A DNA stretch of 32,249 bases from contig SVLL01000019.1 in NCBI GenBank assembly GCA_015067935.1, positions 1-32,249 of the forward strand, written 5' to 3'. Position numbers and translations under genes: made by a program. The notes beneath the pieces are model-generated. The model did not search any database, was not told where the DNA came from, and saw only the letters and a program-made list of their open reading frames with translations. The DNA is from Oscillospiraceae bacterium. Lineage in GTDB: Bacteria; Bacillota; Clostridia; Oscillospirales; Oscillospiraceae. Shown here one piece after another: positions 14,767-22,337 of this stretch; position 1 is the stretch's first letter, and each line of letters opens with the position of its first letter.

Positions 14767-16212
14767 ATGCAATATCGTTCTACACGGGGTTTCTCTCCCG
14801 AAATCGACAGCGCACAGGCAGTTTTAAACGGTCTTGCGCCCGACGGCGGTCTGTATTTACCGGTCGTACTTCCGTCTTTTGATTGGGTTTCCTGCGTGAA
14901 AAAGGATGCCCAAGGGATGGCTCGGCAGTTGCTTTCTGCCTTTTTGCCGGATATTCCGGATATGGGCACGCTGGTGCAAAAGGCATACACCGGAAAATTT
15001 GAAACAGAAGAGCTGACGCCCACCGTTCCTGCCGGAGATTTTTATGTACTGGAGCTGTTCCGGGGTCCAACTTCCGCCTTTAAGGATGTGGCACTTTCCA
15101 TGCTGCCCCAGCTGATGTCTGCGGCCAAGGCTGCAAAAGGGGAAGAAAAGGATATTTTGATTCTCACCGCCACCTCCGGTGATACCGGTAAGGCTGCGCT
15201 GGAAGGCTTTAAGGATGCACCCGGTATCCGCATCTGCGTGTTCTATCCCCACGGCGGCGTTTCTGATGTGCAGCGTCGGCAGATGGTCTCCCAAGAGGGC
15301 GAGAATGTGACGGTGTGTGCTGTTTACGGTAATTTTGACGATGCCCAGACCGGTGTGAAGAACATCTTCAACGCCTGCCGGGAGATGGAACTGCCCGTAC
15401 GGCTCAGCTCCGCTAATTCCATCAACATCGGTCGTCTTGTGCCCCAGATCACCTACTATTTTAAGGCTTACCGGGATCTTCTGGATGTCGGCAGAATCCA
15501 AATGGGGGAGGAAGTGAATTTCTCCGTTCCCACGGGCAATTTCGGCGATATTCTGGCAGGCTTTTTGGCGAAGAAGCTGGGCCTGCCGGTAGGTAAGCTG
15601 ATTTGCGCATCCAACGCCAACAATGTGCTGACGGACTTTATCAATACCGGCGTGTATGATCGCCGCCGGGTACTGCATAAGACCGATTCTCCCTCTATGG
15701 ATATTCTGGTTTCCTCCAATTTGGAGCGGCTGCTGTATCTGATGAGCGAGGATACCGCACTGGTTGCAAAGCTGATGCAGGAGCTGAACGAGCAGGGACA
15801 TTATAAAGTGCCGGAAAACCTGCTGGCAGAGATTCAGAAGCAGTTCTGGGCCGGCTGGTGCGATGATGCCGAGGGCGCGGAAACCATTGCCAAGGTTTGG
15901 CAGAATAATCAGTACCTTTGCGATACCCACACCGCCTCCGGCTGGGCAGTGGCGGAAGATTATGTAAACCAAACCGGGGACAACCGACCGATGGTCGTGC
16001 TTTCCACCGCATCCCCTTACAAATTCCCTGCTGCAGTGCTGAAGGCCCTGGGTGAAACCGCAAAGGGCGATGAATTTGACCAGCTGGAGCAGCTCAATGC
16101 GGTGACAGGGGTGCCAATTCCCAAGAATCTGGCGGCACTGCGGACCATGACGGAGCGGCATACCGGAGTGATTGAAAAAGATAATATGCTGCCATTTGTC
16201 TTGGCATTGTGA
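14767..16212 (+). CDS. thrC: Threonine synthase
   Basis: PLP enzyme converting O-phosphohomoserine to threonine. The 481-residue protein starts MQYRSTRGFSPEIDSAQAVL, typical of the long class. The Schiff-base lysine is Lys106 in RGPTSAFKDVALSML. TATSGDTGKAALEGF is the phosphate-binding loop; NSINIGRLVPQITYY and PTGNFGDILAGFLAK follow. A modest ribosome binding site (GAGGA) lies seven bases upstream. thrB begins 13 nt after the stop. The pair is divergent from hom, so the whole aspartate-to-threonine route except aspartate aminotransferase is encoded within 6.8 kb. Confidence 0.96.
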   Translation: MQYRSTRGFSPEIDSAQAVLNGLAPDGGLYLPVVLPSFDWVSCVKKDAQGMARQLLSAFLPDIPDMGTLVQKAYTGKFETEELTPTVPAGDFYVLELFRGPTSAFKDVALSMLPQLMSAAKAAKGEEKDILILTATSGDTGKAALEGFKDAPGIRICVFYPHGGVSDVQRRQMVSQEGENVTVCAVYGNFDDAQTGVKNIFNACREMELPVRLSSANSINIGRLVPQITYYFKAYRDLLDVGRIQMGEEVNFSVPTGNFGDILAGFLAKKLGLPVGKLICASNANNVLTDFINTGVYDRRRVLHKTDSPSMDILVSSNLERLLYLMSEDTALVAKLMQELNEQGHYKVPENLLAEIQKQFWAGWCDDAEGAETIAKVWQNNQYLCDTHTASGWAVAEDYVNQTGDNRPMVVLSTASPYKFPAAVLKALGETAKGDEFDQLEQLNAVTGVPIPKNLAALRTMTERHTGVIEKDNMLPFVLAL

Positions 16213-16225
16213 TAGGAGAAGAGCT

Positions 16226-17116
16226 ATGAAAAGAGTAACCATTCGTGTGCCGGCAACCACGGCCAATCTGGGCCCCGGCTTTGACGCTTTCGGCTGCGCC
16301 CTGAGCCTTTATACCGATGTGACCTTTGAAGAAATGGAGTCCGGTTTGGAAATCACCGGCTGCGATGAGGCCTATGCCGGTCCTGATAATATGGCCTACA
16401 CCGCCTACTGTGCCGTTCTGGAATCCCTCAGTGAGGAGATCCGGGGCGTGAAGATCCACATCGAGGCGCAGATTCCTATTTGCCGGGGTCTTGGCTCCTC
16501 TGCGGCTCTGCTGGTGGCAGGTGCAATGGGTGCCAATGTGCTCCGGGGCAACAAGCTGTCTACGCAGGGCCTGCTGAACATTACCAATGCCATGGAAGGC
16601 CATCCGGATAACCTTGCACCTGCCTTCTTTGGCGGACTTACCGCCTCTATGGTGGATAACGGCTTGCCTGTGTGCGTCAATTTCCCTCTGCACCCCGATT
16701 GGGAGTTTTTGGCTCTGGTGCCGGATTTCGACCTGCCCACCCCACTGGCAAGAAGTGTTTTGCCTACGGAGTATGACCGGGCTGATGCGGTTTATAATAT
16801 CGCCCACGGCGCGCTGGTGCTGAAGGCTTTGGAGCTGGGTGACGAAAAGCTGCTGCGCAATGCAATGCAGGATCGTATCCATCAGCCCTACCGAAAGAAG
16901 ATGATCAAGGATTATGACCAGATCGAGGGCCTGATCCGTACCACCGGCGCGGCATTTTGCGTCAGCGGTGCAGGACCTACACTGCTGTGCATCACCCGCA
17001 ACCCCGGTTTGGAAGAAAAGCTTGCCAAGAAACTGGATGCCATCACCGAGGCCAACTGGCAGATGATTCCCCTGCACATTGAGTTCCAAGGCGCGCATGT
17101 GATCGATGCGGAATAA
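16226..17116 (+). CDS. thrB: Homoserine kinase
   Basis: GHMP-family kinase making O-phosphohomoserine for ThrC. The 296-residue protein contains all three GHMP motifs: PATTANLGPGFDAFGCALSL near the N-terminus, PICRGLGSSAALLVAGAMGA (ATP loop) and VSGAGPTLLCI near the C-terminus. Start at 16226 follows TAGGAG; the longer open frame from 16172 lies inside thrC. The length is normal. It is the last gene of the thrC-thrB unit and is followed by a strong terminator. Confidence 0.96.
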   Translation: MKRVTIRVPATTANLGPGFDAFGCALSLYTDVTFEEMESGLEITGCDEAYAGPDNMAYTAYCAVLESLSEEIRGVKIHIEAQIPICRGLGSSAALLVAGAMGANVLRGNKLSTQGLLNITNAMEGHPDNLAPAFFGGLTASMVDNGLPVCVNFPLHPDWEFLALVPDFDLPTPLARSVLPTEYDRADAVYNIAHGALVLKALELGDEKLLRNAMQDRIHQPYRKKMIKDYDQIEGLIRTTGAAFCVSGAGPTLLCITRNPGLEEKLAKKLDAITEANWQMIPLHIEFQGAHVIDAE

Positions 17117-17135
17117 AATTGTCTCCTACACGGAT

Positions 17136-17176
17136 ATGCACCCCAAGAGCATGTGGCTTTTGGGGTGCATTTTTTA
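17136..17176 (+). terminator. Terminator after thrB
   Basis: An 11-bp perfect stem (17136-17146 with 17160-17170), with a loop that can close further (AAG/CTT), is followed by TTTTTTATTT. The T-tract overlaps the stop codon of the convergent dus gene. Confidence 0.9.
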
Positions 17177-18094
17177 TTTAAGTGCGAGGGTTTGGAATAT
17201 TTCGTGAGCAATTTCCTTATATTCGCCAAGATCCGTGGTTTTCCGCAGACGCTTGCCCAGCTTGTCGCTGTCTTCAAACCGGGGGAGAAGGTAGCTCCAG
17301 TTTTCCTTCAGTCGGAACATGGCATTCCGGCTGCCGCCGAAGAGGACAAAGTATTCCTCCAGGAGAGCATCGTGGAAGGCTTCCAAATTGTGCACATCCG
17401 TGCCGCCGCAAAGCATTCCCGGGTCGGCAACCAATCCTCGACCCAGCATCACTGCTTCCACCCGGGGAAATTCCTGCGCAATTTTATTGATATCCTGCAG
17501 CGAAAACAAATCTCCGTTGTAGCAAAGGGGATTGGTGCTGTGCGCTGCGGCATAGCGGAAGGAATCCAGATGTACATCCCCCTGATAGAATTGCTTTCGC
17601 ACCCGGGGATGCACGGTCAGCTCCCGGATGGGATAGCGGTTGAAGATTTCCAGCAGAGCCGGAAATTCCTCAGGGCTTGTCAGACCCAGCCGAGTCTTGA
17701 CAGAAACGGGGAGGGGAGCGGCAGAAAAAACGGCATCCAGAAAACGGTCCAAAGCCTCAAGATCCGACAGCATACCGGCACCCTTGCCCTTGGCAACCAC
17801 CGTACCGGAGGGGCAGCCGATGTTCAGATTCACTTCCTCATAGCCCCGTTCCTTACAGGCCTGCGCGGCCCATAAGAAATCCTCGGCCACCTTGGTCAGC
17901 ACCTGAGGTACAGCAACAAAATCAACAGAATCCGCCATTGGCAGCTCCCGGTCCTCTTTTCCGGTGAGTACCCGGTGCATAGTGGGAGAGAAGAAAGGCA
18001 TATAGTAGCGGTCTGCACCGCCGAAATATTTATGATGGAGACGACGGTATACACTGTCCGTCAGACCCTCCATAGGTGCAAAATAATAACGCAT
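17174..18094 (-). CDS. tRNA-dihydrouridine synthase family protein
   Basis: FMN-dependent reductase that makes dihydrouridine in the tRNA D-loop. The 306-residue protein starts MRYYFAPMEGLTDSVYRR, the family's flavin-binding opening. NIGCPSGTVVAKGKGAGML carries the catalytic cysteine, and VKTRLG, LTVHPRVRKQFYQG, CYNGDL and MLGRGLVADPG line the TIM-barrel active site in order. The C-terminal helical domain is short. I place the start at 18094, seven bases after AGGAG; the open frame further upstream runs into the intergenic repeat and is not credible. It is probably a single gene between thrB (convergent) and the AraC gene. Which uridine it modifies (DusA/B/C class) cannot be settled by eye. 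Confidence 0.92.
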   Translation of the reverse strand: MRYYFAPMEGLTDSVYRRLHHKYFGGADRYYMPFFSPTMHRVLTGKEDRELPMADSVDFVAVPQVLTKVAEDFLWAAQACKERGYEEVNLNIGCPSGTVVAKGKGAGMLSDLEALDRFLDAVFSAAPLPVSVKTRLGLTSPEEFPALLEIFNRYPIRELTVHPRVRKQFYQGDVHLDSFRYAAAHSTNPLCYNGDLFSLQDINKIAQEFPRVEAVMLGRGLVADPGMLCGGTDVHNLEAFHDALLEEYFVLFGGSRNAMFRLKENWSYLLPRFEDSDKLGKRLRKTTDLGEYKEIAHEIFQTLALK

Positions 18095-18117
18095 ATGATG
18101 ACTCCTGTTTTGATATT

Positions 18118-18256
18118 CAGCGGCGAAGCCGCCTCGGCTCCCCTTGTGAGGGGAGCTGACCAAAATCAAAGATTTTGGTCTGAGGGGTAGTTATCTCTCC
18201 CCCAGTCACGGCTGTTGCCGTGCCAGATCCCTCCTCAGAGGGGGCCAAGAGGTACG
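18118..18256. repeat. Hairpin-rich intergenic repeat element (MITE-like)
   Basis: About 139 bp made of consecutive perfect or near-perfect palindromes: GCGGC/GCCGC (18120-18132), a CTCCCC/GGGGAG hairpin (18136-18157), ACCAAAATC/GATTTTGGT (18159-18179), CACGGC/GCCGTG (18207-18222) and CCCTC/GAGGG near 18229-18244. It ends exactly at the AraC stop and carries no ORF of note. The style matches non-autonomous intergenic repeats scattered in Oscillospirales genomes (recollection, not searched). Only one copy is in the window. Confidence 0.6.
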
Positions 18257-18257
18257 C

Positions 18258-19115
18258 TTATGTTTTTAGTGACTTCACAAATTCCCGGGGGGATAGTCCG
18301 TAGACCTTCCGGAATGCCCGGAAAAAGGCCGGGTAATCCCCAAAGCCGCACGGGGCATAGACCTCCATAGGCTTTTGCCCCTCTGCCATCAGCTGCCGGG
18401 CAATCAACAGCCGCTTTTTCTGGATGTATTGGTAAATGCCAACACCCATCTGCTTTGTAAATTCGTGGCTCAGGTGGTATTTGCTCACATAAAACCGCTC
18501 TGCCAGCGTTTCCAGTGAGAGCGGTTCGGGATAGTGCAGGTTGATGTAGTCAATTACCTTCGCCACCACCGTATCTTCCCCGTCTTGGGTGGTATCAGAA
18601 AACTCTGCCAGCCGATTGATATGGATCATCAGCTCAGTAAGCAGATTCTGCTGCAGCAGCTCCGAGCCGAAGCCCGGCTGGGCCTGCTCCCGGAGCAGCG
18701 ACTCCATCATTGCCGGAACAAGTTTTTTCTGCTGGGGCGGCAGATGTAACAGATTGCCGTAATTAGGGCGGCTCATATCAAAGCATCGGCACAGATCGGC
18801 CTGAGATGTGGAGAGCTTTTGCAGCAGCTGGGGGGCGATCCAGAGCATATACCGCTCATAGGGAGCGGCATCGGAGCGAATATAGACCTGATGCAGCTCC
18901 CGGGGGTTGATGATCAGCATTTGCCCGGGCTGCATATGATATACCCTGCTCTCGATTACATAGGTCACATCTCCGGAAACAAGAAAATCCACCTCATAAA
19001 AGTCGTGGTGATGAAGCTCCACCTCCCGCAGGTCGGTGTCCCATTTGTGGGCAACCTCGAAATCCGGGCGGAGCATTTTCTGCCGGGGGTCGAAGCTGGG
19101 TAGTGTTTTATTCAT
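18258..19115 (-). CDS. AraC-family transcriptional regulator with cupin sensor domain
   Basis: A 285-residue regulator. Residues about 20-120 form an AraC-type cupin (ELHHHDFYEVDFLVSGDV, then QPGQMLIINPRELHQV), the usual sugar or sugar-acid binding pocket. Residues about 185-285 form two helix-turn-helices: LSLETLAERFYVSKYHLSHE and the canonical second one with CGFGDYPAFFRAFRKVYGLS. Ribosome binding site GGAGG precedes the ATG. It is divergent from uxaBAC across a 174-bp gap holding promoters for both and short CGCAA repeats. Local control of the hexuronate genes in response to a pathway sugar acid is therefore the simplest reading. Ligand and sign of regulation are inferred. Confidence 0.9.
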   Translation of the reverse strand: MNKTLPSFDPRQKMLRPDFEVAHKWDTDLREVELHHHDFYEVDFLVSGDVTYVIESRVYHMQPGQMLIINPRELHQVYIRSDAAPYERYMLWIAPQLLQKLSTSQADLCRCFDMSRPNYGNLLHLPPQQKKLVPAMMESLLREQAQPGFGSELLQQNLLTELMIHINRLAEFSDTTQDGEDTVVAKVIDYINLHYPEPLSLETLAERFYVSKYHLSHEFTKQMGVGIYQYIQKKRLLIARQLMAEGQKPMEVYAPCGFGDYPAFFRAFRKVYGLSPREFVKSLKT

Positions 19116-19150
19116 AGCTGCCTCCGTTTTCAGGCGTAGTTTACCATATC

Positions 19151-19179
19151 ATCATACCCCTACCTCAGAAAACTGTCAA
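19151..19179 (-). promoter_or_regulatory. Promoter of the AraC-family gene
   Basis: On the minus strand, perfect -35 TTGACA (19174-19179), 17-bp spacer, -10 TATGAT (19151-19156). The predicted start is about 29 nt before the ATG. Confidence 0.75.
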
Positions 19180-19188
19180 TAACAAAAA

Positions 19189-19215
19189 CGCAAGAATCGC
19201 AATGTTTCTTCGCAA
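19189..19215. promoter_or_regulatory. Candidate operator: three CGCAA repeats upstream of uxaB
   Basis: CGCAA occurs at 19189-19193, 19198-19202 and 19211-19215, directly upstream of the uxaB -35. An inverted pair AAGAA (19192-19196) / TTCTT (19206-19210) is interleaved. Direct repeats upstream of -35 are typical of AraC-type sites. The binding protein is inferred. Confidence 0.35.
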
Positions 19216-19224
19216 AATATGCTA

Positions 19225-19253
19225 TTTATAGGAAAAAACTTTGTGTATATAAT
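19225..19253 (+). promoter_or_regulatory. Promoter of uxaB-uxaA
   Basis: TTTATA (19225-19230), 17-bp spacer, perfect TATAAT (19248-19253). The weak -35 fits a promoter needing an activator. Confidence 0.65.
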
Positions 19254-19289
19254 AAAGCTATCCTAAAATAATATGGAGGCGTATGTGCT

Positions 19290-20789
19290 ATGGAATTACT
19301 GAATTACGAAGTTCTCAAAAAGTCCGGCTATGACGGCTATATTCTGGAGTCCGCACCGGAAAAGGTCCTGCAGTTTGGCGAGGGCAATTTCCTCCGTGGC
19401 TTTGTGGATTACTGGTTTGATCTGGCCAATGAAAAGGCCGGTTGGAACGGCAAGTGCTGTCTGGTGCAGCCCATCGCTCCCGGTCTGGCGAAGATGATTA
19501 ACCAGCAGGAGGGTCTGTACACTCTCTACCTCCGTGGCAGCCAGAACGGTCAGAAGGTGGATGACAAGCGTGTCATTTCCTGCGTGTCCCGCTGCCTGAA
19601 TCCCTATGAGGCAGAGGGCTACCGTCAGATGATGGAGGTTGCTGTCAGCGACGACCTGGAAATTATCGTTTCCAACACCACCGAAGCCGGCATCGTCTAC
19701 GATCCTGCCTGCCGCTTCGAGGATATGCCTGCCGCATCCTTCCCCGGCAAAATGACGCAGGTGCTGTATGCGCGCTATAAGGCCGGCAAGAGTGGTTTGC
19801 TGATTCTGGCCTGCGAGCTGATCGACAACAACGGCAAGGAACTGCAAAAGTGCGTCAATCAGTATATTGACCAGTGGGGGCTTGAAGATACCTTCCGTAC
19901 CTATGTAAATGAAAAATGCACCTTCTGCGGCTCTTTGGTGGACCGGATCGTTCCCGGTCGTATCCGTGATGCCGCTGAGGTGGCCGCTCTGGAGGAAAAG
20001 CACGGCTACGCCGATCCCCTGCTGGATGTGGGCGAGGTGTTCGGTCTTTGGGTCATCGAGGGTGACCCGGCTCTTAACGATGTGCTGCCCTTCCGCAAGG
20101 CAGGCCTGGAAAACCGGGTGTTCGTCGCACCGGATATGACTCCCTACAAGAAGCGCAAGGTGCGTATCCTGAACGGTTCCCACACCGGCACTGTGCTGGG
20201 TGCTTATCTGGGCGGCTATGACATCGTCCGTGACTGTATGCACGATGCGGCTGTGCTGGGCTTTATGAATAAGATGCTCCAGACGGAAATTGTGCCCATC
20301 CTGCCCTTGGATCAGGATGATTGCAAGCAGTTTGCCGCTGCTGTGCAGGACCGGTTCAACAATCCGTTCGTCAATCACGAGCTGCTGAGCATCTCCCTGA
20401 ACTCCACCTCCAAGTGGCGCGCGAGAAATATGCCCAGCTTCCTGGAGTACATCGAGAAGAACGGCACACTGCCTGTCTGCCTGAGTATGGGCTATGCCGC
20501 TTACATTGCCTTCTTCAGCAATGACATTCAGGAGCTGAACGCAGAAGGTCTGGTCTGCCGCCGCAGCAAGGGCAACACCTACACCTGTATCGACGATCGC
20601 TGGGTACTGGAGCACTACTATGCCCACCGTAATGACAGCGTAGAGGAGCTGGTACACTCTGTGATGACCAACACCCAGATGTGGGGCCGCGACCTGACCG
20701 AAATTGAAGGCTTCGAGGCACTGACCGTGAAGAATGTGAAGCTGATCCGGGAAGCCGGTGCGTTGGCAGCCTACGCTTCCTGCCTGTAA
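19290..20789 (+). CDS. uxaB: Tagaturonate reductase (altronate oxidoreductase)
   Basis: NADH-dependent reduction of tagaturonate to altronate in galacturonate breakdown. The 499-residue protein belongs to the mannitol dehydrogenase family. The N-terminal Rossmann part has VLQFGEGNFLRGFVDYWFD and SNTTEAGIVYD. RILNGSHTGTVLGAYLGGYD is the C-terminal domain's conserved block with the catalytic lysine region (MTPYKKRKVRILNGSH). It starts after TGGAGGCG. It is followed 10 nt later by uxaA. Length and motif order match UxaB rather than UxuB, consistent with the UxaA partner. Confidence 0.93.
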   Translation: MELLNYEVLKKSGYDGYILESAPEKVLQFGEGNFLRGFVDYWFDLANEKAGWNGKCCLVQPIAPGLAKMINQQEGLYTLYLRGSQNGQKVDDKRVISCVSRCLNPYEAEGYRQMMEVAVSDDLEIIVSNTTEAGIVYDPACRFEDMPAASFPGKMTQVLYARYKAGKSGLLILACELIDNNGKELQKCVNQYIDQWGLEDTFRTYVNEKCTFCGSLVDRIVPGRIRDAAEVAALEEKHGYADPLLDVGEVFGLWVIEGDPALNDVLPFRKAGLENRVFVAPDMTPYKKRKVRILNGSHTGTVLGAYLGGYDIVRDCMHDAAVLGFMNKMLQTEIVPILPLDQDDCKQFAAAVQDRFNNPFVNHELLSISLNSTSKWRARNMPSFLEYIEKNGTLPVCLSMGYAAYIAFFSNDIQELNAEGLVCRRSKGNTYTCIDDRWVLEHYYAHRNDSVEELVHSVMTNTQMWGRDLTEIEGFEALTVKNVKLIREAGALAAYASCL

Positions 20790-20799
20790 GGAGAAATTT

Positions 20800-22272
20800 A
20801 TGCCCGATTTTATTCGCATCCACTCCAAGGATAATGTGGCGGTTGCCCTGCATACCGTCCCTGCCGGGACGGTGTTTGCAGGTGTGACTGCGCTCTCTGA
20901 GATTCCCCAAGGTCACAAGATGGCCCTGCAGATCATTGAAGCGCAGGCGCAGGTGGTAAAATATGGCTTTTCCATCGGTCACGCAACGGAAGACATTGCC
21001 CCCGGCCAGTGGGTGCATACCCATAATATGGCCACCAATCTGGAAGGGGAGATGGAGTATACCTACGAGCCGGATATTCAGCCTTTGGCTGCGCTGCCTG
21101 CGCAGACTTTCCGGGGTTATCGCCGCAAAGACGGCAAGGTGGGCGTCCGGAATGAAATTTGGATTATCCCTACCGTTGGCTGCGTCAATGATGTTGCCAA
21201 GGCTTTGGCTATGGAGAATCAGGACTTGGTGACGGACAGTGTGGACGGGCTTTATGCCTTTACCCATCCCTTCGGCTGCTCCCAGACCGGCGAGGACCAC
21301 GCCCAGACCCGTAAGCTGCTGGCTTCTCTGGTGCGCCATCCCAATGCCGGCGCGGTGCTGGTGCTGAGCCTTGGCTGCGAGAATCTGACCAAGGAGCAGT
21401 TTTTGGCAGAATTGGGGGATTTTGACCCCGACCGGGTGAAATTCCTTACCTGTCAGCAGACCGATGATGAAATGGGCGACGGAAGAATGCTGATGGCCGA
21501 ATGTGCCGCCTTTGCCAAGCAGTTCAAACGGGAGGAGATTCCTGCATCTGAGCTGGTGATCGGTATGAAATGCGGTGGCTCCGACGGTCTGTCCGGCATC
21601 ACTGCAAACCCCGTTGTTGGCAGATTTTCCGATCTTCTGGTGGCCCAGGGCGGCTCTACGGTGCTGACCGAAGTGCCGGAGATGTTCGGTGCGGAGGGCT
21701 TTTTGATGAACCGCTGCATCAACGAATCCGTATTTAACAAGGCGGTTGATATGATTAACGGCTTCAAGGCCTATTTCATCCGCCATAACGAGGTGGTATA
21801 CGACAACCCCAGCCCCGGCAACCGTCAGGGCGGCATCACCACCTTGGAGGACAAGTCCTGCGGTTGCGTCCAGAAGGGCGGTGCAGCTCCCATTATGGAT
21901 GTAATCGGCTACGGTGACGCAGTGACCACCAAGGGCCTGAATATGCTCTATGGCCCCGGCAATGACCTGGTGTCCGCCACGGCACTTACTGCCGCCGGTG
22001 CCCATATCATTCTCTTCACCACCGGTCGCGGCACCCCCTTCGGCGCGCCGGCACCTACCATGAAGCTCGCCACCAATACCCCGTTGGCAACCAAGAAGGC
22101 AAACTGGATCGATTTCAATGCCGGTTTAGTGGCAGATGGCATCAAGACGCTGGACGAGTCTGCTGCAGATTTGATGGGGTTGGTATTGTCCGTTGCCTCC
22201 GGTCAGCAGACCAAGGCAGAGGAGCGGGGTTTCCGGGAAATTTCCATCTTCAAAGACGGTGTTGTGCTGTAA
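20800..22272 (+). CDS. uxaA: Altronate dehydratase
   Basis: Dehydrates altronate to 2-keto-3-deoxygluconate; members are iron-dependent. The 490-residue protein is full length. The N-terminal SAF domain (about 1-95) includes YGFSIGHATEDIAPGQWVHT. The C-terminal catalytic domain starts FRGYRRKDGKVGVRNEIWII and contains THPFGCSQTG, KCGGSDGLSGITANPVVG and KSCGCVQKGG, cysteine-containing blocks conserved in the family. Start at 20800 follows AAGGAG of the uxaB-uxaA junction; the longer frame overlaps uxaB. No 2-keto-3-deoxygluconate kinase or aldolase is in the window, so the pathway's lower part is elsewhere. Confidence 0.95.
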   Translation: MPDFIRIHSKDNVAVALHTVPAGTVFAGVTALSEIPQGHKMALQIIEAQAQVVKYGFSIGHATEDIAPGQWVHTHNMATNLEGEMEYTYEPDIQPLAALPAQTFRGYRRKDGKVGVRNEIWIIPTVGCVNDVAKALAMENQDLVTDSVDGLYAFTHPFGCSQTGEDHAQTRKLLASLVRHPNAGAVLVLSLGCENLTKEQFLAELGDFDPDRVKFLTCQQTDDEMGDGRMLMAECAAFAKQFKREEIPASELVIGMKCGGSDGLSGITANPVVGRFSDLLVAQGGSTVLTEVPEMFGAEGFLMNRCINESVFNKAVDMINGFKAYFIRHNEVVYDNPSPGNRQGGITTLEDKSCGCVQKGGAAPIMDVIGYGDAVTTKGLNMLYGPGNDLVSATALTAAGAHIILFTTGRGTPFGAPAPTMKLATNTPLATKKANWIDFNAGLVADGIKTLDESAADLMGLVLSVASGQQTKAEERGFREISIFKDGVVL

Positions 22273-22275
22273 TAC

Positions 22276-22305
22276 TTGACAATTTCCCGGTTTTTCGGGT
22301 ATGAT
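22276..22305 (+). promoter_or_regulatory. Internal promoter ahead of uxaC
   Basis: Perfect TTGACA (22276-22281), 18-bp spacer and TATGAT (22300-22305), starting 3 nt after the uxaA stop. The spacer holds a small CCCG/CGGG dyad. It suggests uxaC can be expressed independently of uxaBA. Confidence 0.65.
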
Positions 22306-22337
22306 TAAGAAAGCGAAATCTGCAAAGGAGATTGTTT

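Noticed and set aside
19296..20828. Long minus-strand open frame opposite uxaB
   Set aside because: Antisense shadow of a well-supported enzyme gene; the similar frames opposite uxaA (20515-22005) and uxaC (22305-23873) were rejected for the same reason.
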